From contig NZ_FXBQ01000001.1 of the NCBI RefSeq assembly GCF_900177545.1, forward strand, positions 2,536,122 through 2,600,121: a DNA stretch of 64,000 nt, read 5' to 3'. Positions 61,299-64,000 of this stretch are shown here, one piece after another (position 1 is the first letter of the stretch; the number at the start of each line of letters is the position of its first letter). This stretch comes from Maritimibacter sp. HL-12. Lineage in GTDB: Bacteria > Pseudomonadota > Alphaproteobacteria > Rhodobacterales > Rhodobacteraceae. The notes under the pieces were generated by a model, which was not told the origin of the DNA, ran no database searches, and saw nothing but the letters and a program-made list of their open reading frames with translations. The translations under genes were made by a program, and so were the position numbers.

Positions 61299-61752
61299 CG
61301 TAAAGGTCCAACATCTGCACCCGCGTGTCGTGGAGCCGGTCCACCAGCGCGGGCAGGATCTGTTTCATCACCGCGTAGCCGAGGGCTGGGTCGGTGTCGC
61401 ATTTTCCGCGCAGGCAGGTCGCGTCGAAGGCAATGGCGCGGGTGTCTTCCTTCGCGTGGGCGTCGAAGCGCCAGCGGTAGGGCGGCACCAGCCAGCTCAG
61501 GCCGATCACGCCGCCGCCGCCGACGGTCTGGAACACCATCCGGCCGTGTCCCGGGGCCGAGATTTCCAACGCGACGTGGCCGTCGCGCACGAGGTAGAAT
61601 TGATCGGCGTCGTCGCCCTCGTGAAACAGGTAGCTATCGGCGGCAAAGCGTGTGTTTTTTGCACAACCCGCCAGCATGTCGAGAAAGGCCGGCGATAGAT
61701 TGCTGAACAGCGGATGCGCCGCAAGGATGCGCTGAAGTCCTTCGATCGCCAT
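61285..61752 (-). CDS. Cyclic-nucleotide-binding (CRP-fold) protein without a DNA-binding domain
   Basis: A 155-residue protein that is mainly one cNMP-binding barrel (residues 10-120: [55 protein letters not shown]) and then a dimerisation helix. It ends where the helix-turn-helix of CRP/FNR would begin, so it cannot bind DNA by itself. Position between hydB and hydG in a hydrogenase operon suggests it binds the enzyme or senses a ligand for it. The phosphate-binding cassette is degenerate (no clear RxA), so a cyclic nucleotide may not be the ligand. Confidence 0.85.
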   Translation of the reverse strand: MAIEGLQRILAAHPLFSNLSPAFLDMLAGCAKNTRFAADSYLFHEGDDADQFYLVRDGHVALEISAPGHGRMVFQTVGGGGVIGLSWLVPPYRWRFDAHAKEDTRAIAFDATCLRGKCDTDPALGYAVMKQILPALVDRLHDTRVQMLDLYDART

Positions 61753-61753
61753 C

Positions 61754-62866
61754 TCAGCCCCCTTCCTTGCGCAGCGCCGCCGCTTCCTCGGTGATGTCGA
61801 TCCCGACCGGGCACCACGAGATGCAGCGCCCGCAGCCGACGCAGCCCATCTCGCCGAACTGGTCGACCCAGGTGGCGAGCTTGTGCGTCATCCACTGGCG
61901 GTAACGTGATTTCGCGCCCGGGCGCACCGCGCCGCCGTGGACGTGGCTGAAATCGACGGTGAAGCACGAGGCCCAGGAGTTCACCCGCTCGGTTTCGGGG
62001 CCGTCGAGGCTGGTTACCTCGTCGACCGTGGTGCAGAAGCAGGTGGGGCAGACCATGGTGCAGTTGGCGCAGTTGAGGCAGCGCTGGGCCACCTCCGACC
62101 AGCGCGGATGATCGGGCCGCTCCTTGAGCAGCGCGGGCAGGCCCTCGGTGTCGATCCGGCGCTGCTGGTCACGGGCGCGGTCGATCCCCGCCTCTGCCGC
62201 GCTTTCGTCGTCGGTCGTGGCGGGCCGGGTCGGCAGGGTCGCCAGCAGGGCCAGGCCCTCGTCGCTCGCGGCCTCGGCGAGGAAGCGGCCGCCGTCAAGC
62301 TCGGTGAGCGCGATATCGTAGCCCTTCGTGGCCTTTGGCCCGGTGTTCATCGAGGTGCAGAAGCAGGTGTCGGCCGACCGCGTGCAATTCACCGCGACGA
62401 TAAACAGGTTTGCCCGCCGCGCGGCATAATGCGGATCGCGGTAGGGCCCTTCGATCAACACCCGGTCCTGCGCGGCGATGGCGGCAAGATCGCAGGCCCG
62501 CGCCCCGATGAAGGCGCGGCGGGTTTCGTCGAGCGGCTCGCGGATGATCTTCGTCTCCTCGCCCGTGCCCTCGGTGCGCCAGAGCGTCTGTTTCGGCGGG
62601 TGCAGGATGCGCTTCCAGCCCTGCGGGCCGAGGGTGGCCCCGAAATAGGCCTCGCCCTCTTGCCGCAGCCGGTAATGCCCGCCCGATTGCTCGTCGATCC
62701 AGCCCTTCGGAAAATCGGCGCTGGACGCAACCTCTTCGTAGACCACCGCGCCATCACGCCGGACCGGGCCGAACACCTCTCGCCCCGCGTCCGCCAGCGC
62801 CGCGATCAGCGCGTCAAGCCCTTGTGCATCGAACACCACGGGGGCTGCCGGAACCGCCCCGCTCAT
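61754..62866 (-). CDS. hydB: Hydrogenase iron-sulfur subunit (beta, 4Fe-4S)
   Basis: A 370-residue electron-transfer subunit of the 3b hydrogenase, with two ferredoxin-type [4Fe-4S] motifs in the last third, [14 protein letters not shown] and [12 protein letters not shown], plus extra Cys at [11 protein letters not shown] and WASCF. First gene of the operon; its start [13 protein letters not shown] at 62866 sits 75 nt below a TCTAAG element and an FNR-type site. In the closest family it connects the small subunit with the HydG flavin protein. The gap to the next gene is 1 nt. Confidence 0.92.
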   Translation of the reverse strand: MSGAVPAAPVVFDAQGLDALIAALADAGREVFGPVRRDGAVVYEEVASSADFPKGWIDEQSGGHYRLRQEGEAYFGATLGPQGWKRILHPPKQTLWRTEGTGEETKIIREPLDETRRAFIGARACDLAAIAAQDRVLIEGPYRDPHYAARRANLFIVAVNCTRSADTCFCTSMNTGPKATKGYDIALTELDGGRFLAEAASDEGLALLATLPTRPATTDDESAAEAGIDRARDQQRRIDTEGLPALLKERPDHPRWSEVAQRCLNCANCTMVCPTCFCTTVDEVTSLDGPETERVNSWASCFTVDFSHVHGGAVRPGAKSRYRQWMTHKLATWVDQFGEMGCVGCGRCISWCPVGIDITEEAAALRKEGG

Positions 62867-62940
62867 GACATCACCCAGAACATAATCAGCCTCCTGCCCC
62901 CGAGGGGGCGATATCCTGTCGCGCTCACACCTTGCAGGCA

Positions 62941-62982
62941 CTTAGACCATGCGACGGGCGGGGTTTCCCTGATCCTGATCAA
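62941..62982 (-). promoter_or_regulatory. FNR-type promoter of the hydrogenase operon
   Basis: Read on the minus strand: TTGAT-CAGG-ATCAG (62982-62969), which matches the FNR consensus TTGAT-N4-ATCAA at 9 of 10 positions, then exactly 22 nt, then TCTAAG (62946-62941) as -10 candidate. This places the dyad centre at -41.5 for a start at 62934, giving a 67 nt leader to the hydB start codon. The same arrangement is present upstream of mrpE. Confidence 0.65.
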
Positions 62983-62983
62983 T

Positions 62984-63013
62984 TCAAGGGCCTGCATATC
63001 AAGAGCCTGCATA
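62984..63013. repeat. Two tandem copies of a 15-mer just upstream of the hydrogenase promoter
   Basis: TCAAGGGCCTGCATA (62984-62998) is followed directly by TCAAGAGCCTGCATA (62999-63013), one mismatch. The repeats abut the FNR dyad. A 15 bp period is not a helical turn, so phased binding is not obvious; a recent slippage duplication is also possible. Confidence 0.75.
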
Positions 63014-63066
63014 TCTCTCGAATGTAACGCTTTTCTCGAAGCGAGTCGCCCCCGGGTTTGCGGATG

Positions 63067-64000
63067 TCACATCCCGAACCAGAGACTCGCTCCGCCCACG
63101 GCGATCACCGCGACGTAAGCGGCGATCACCGGCAGCCCGACCTTTCGATCTCCGGCCACGATCGCGATCGCCGCCTTGACCACGGTGTTGACCGATGCCG
63201 CGATGAAGACCGCGAGCGCGCCGCTCGCGGCCACGAGATCGCCGCCCACCAGCCGCGACACCGAGATCGTGAAGGCATCGACGTCGGTCAACCCCGACAG
63301 CGCCCCTGCGGCGTAGACACCGCCGGTGCCCAGCCAGTTCCGAAGGTAGTGAACGCCGAGCAGCACGATCACCAGCACCGCGCCGAAGCTCAGCGCGGCC
63401 TTGAGTTCGATCGGGTTGGCGGGGCTGCGGGCATCCTCGCGCGCGCGCTTGTCGCGGTCGGAGGCGCGATGGATCAACAACGCGCCCAAGCCCCCGGTGG
63501 CCGCCATCGCAGCCATCGGGAGCGCCAGCGGCGCGATCAGCCGGGGCTCGAAGATCGCCGCGAGCACGAGGATACGCAGAAAGGTGACCGACCCGGCGAG
63601 CACGATCCCCACCGCGGCGAGCAAGGCGAGGTTGGGTTGCGCGCGCACCATCCGGGCAAGGGCGAGGGTGGTCGAGGTCGACGAGGCCAGCCCGCCGAAC
63701 AACCCGGTGGCGAGAATGCCGAGCCGTGCCCCGGCCAGCCGGATCGCGATATAGCCCGCGAAGGACAGCCCCGCCACCACCACCACGGCCCACCAGATCT
63801 GGTAGGGGTTGAGCACCTCGCCCGGGCCGAAGCCCTGATCGGGCAACAGCGGCAAGACCACGACCGAGATCAGCGCCAGCTTGAACGCAGCGTCCAGTTC
63901 GAACCGCTCGATATGCGCCACCCAGCCATGCAGCCGCTGTTTCATCGCAAGAAGGATCGCGGCCACCACGGCGACGGCGGCGGCATGGGCCATCTCGCCC
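63067..64000 (-). CDS. DUF4010/MgtC-like membrane protein (5' end beyond the window)
   Basis: The visible 311 residues form about nine hydrophobic helices with the DUF4010 features GLFGGLASSTSTTLALARM and GALSGLTDVDAFTISVSRLV. The frame is still open at position 64000, and known members have an extra MgtC/SapB-like N-terminal part, so the true start is outside. Related proteins were linked to magnesium or other ion homeostasis but the function is not known. It lies upstream of the hydrogenase operon on the same strand, 200 bp apart. Confidence 0.85.
   Translation of the reverse strand, partial: GEMAHAAAVAVVAAILLAMKQRLHGWVAHIERFELDAAFKLALISVVVLPLLPDQGFGPGEVLNPYQIWWAVVVVAGLSFAGYIAIRLAGARLGILATGLFGGLASSTSTTLALARMVRAQPNLALLAAVGIVLAGSVTFLRILVLAAIFEPRLIAPLALPMAAMAATGGLGALLIHRASDRDKRAREDARSPANPIELKAALSFGAVLVIVLLGVHYLRNWLGTGGVYAAGALSGLTDVDAFTISVSRLVGGDLVAASGALAVFIAASVNTVVKAAIAIVAGDRKVGLPVIAAYVAVIAVGGASLWFGM

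Overview
This 64 kb window comes from a high-GC alphaproteobacterial chromosome, most likely a marine or halophilic member of Rhodobacterales/Rhodobacteraceae. That placement is inferred from the AI-2E transporter - hdaA - ppk1 order, the short alphaproteobacterial ProS, the DUF2937 protein next to proS, and taurine-pyruvate aminotransferase and ectoine proteins of the type I know from roseobacters. Genes are tightly packed on both strands. I see no rRNA or tRNA genes, insertion sequences, prophage or CRISPR arrays.

Layout. 0-8.7 kb: polyphosphate kinase, a DnaA-regulatory Hda protein, a membrane permease, an esterase, two fasciclin proteins and prolyl-tRNA synthetase. 8.8-16 kb: valyl-tRNA synthetase, an Lrp regulator divergent from a PLP-dependent amino-acid decarboxylase, and ectoine hydrolase (doeA). 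15-25.9 kb: an ABC export system, an AAA+ ATPase, taurine-pyruvate aminotransferase, a Tat-exported PhoX phosphatase and twin histidine-phosphatase lipoproteins. 26-37.3 kb: a CPA2 antiporter followed by the main ectoine island, with catabolic doeD, doeC and a DoeX-like regulator, an M20 deacetylase, and biosynthetic ectABC-ask with a divergent ectR. This strain should be able both to make and to break down ectoine. No ectoine transporter, ectD or DoeB-family deacetylase is seen in the window.

37.4-48.6 kb is the most unusual part: an operon of overlapping genes encoding a membrane respiratory complex with Mrp-type antiporter subunits joined to NuoH/B/C/D-like subunits. Gene order follows the archaeal Mbh/Mbx (MBS) complexes rather than complex I. 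It has three striking traits. (i) Two MrpD-type proton-pump modules are fused in one 1045-residue protein. (ii) The NuoB-like subunit has three rather than four cluster cysteines, and the NuoD-like subunit keeps only the N-terminal CxxC of a [NiFe] site. (iii) A NuoI-type ferredoxin is fused to a GltD/NfnB-type FAD-NAD(P)H oxidoreductase. I read it as an NAD(P)H-linked, NiFe-free, ion-pumping relative of the archaeal sulfur-reducing MBS complex; the electron acceptor is not known.

48.8-57.8 kb holds secreted or membrane proteins of mostly unknown role, a UbiA-type prenyltransferase, a Sel1 protein and a cardiolipin synthase-like enzyme. 57.9-62.9 kb is a group 3b (NADP-linked 'sulfhydrogenase') [NiFe]-hydrogenase operon hydB - CNMP-domain protein - hydG - hydD - hydA, plus its maturation protease. 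The window ends in a truncated DUF4010/MgtC-like membrane protein.

The hydrogenase operon and the Mrp-Nuo operon, 25 kb apart and on opposite strands, have the same upstream architecture: an FNR-like dyad, exactly 22 nt, then the 6-mer TCTAAG (inside an identical 9-mer TGGTCTAAG). This suggests that one oxygen-sensing regulator turns both on. If so, the pair would form a low-oxygen redox-balancing module in which the hydrogenase handles H2/NAD(P)H and the membrane complex recovers energy from NAD(P)H.
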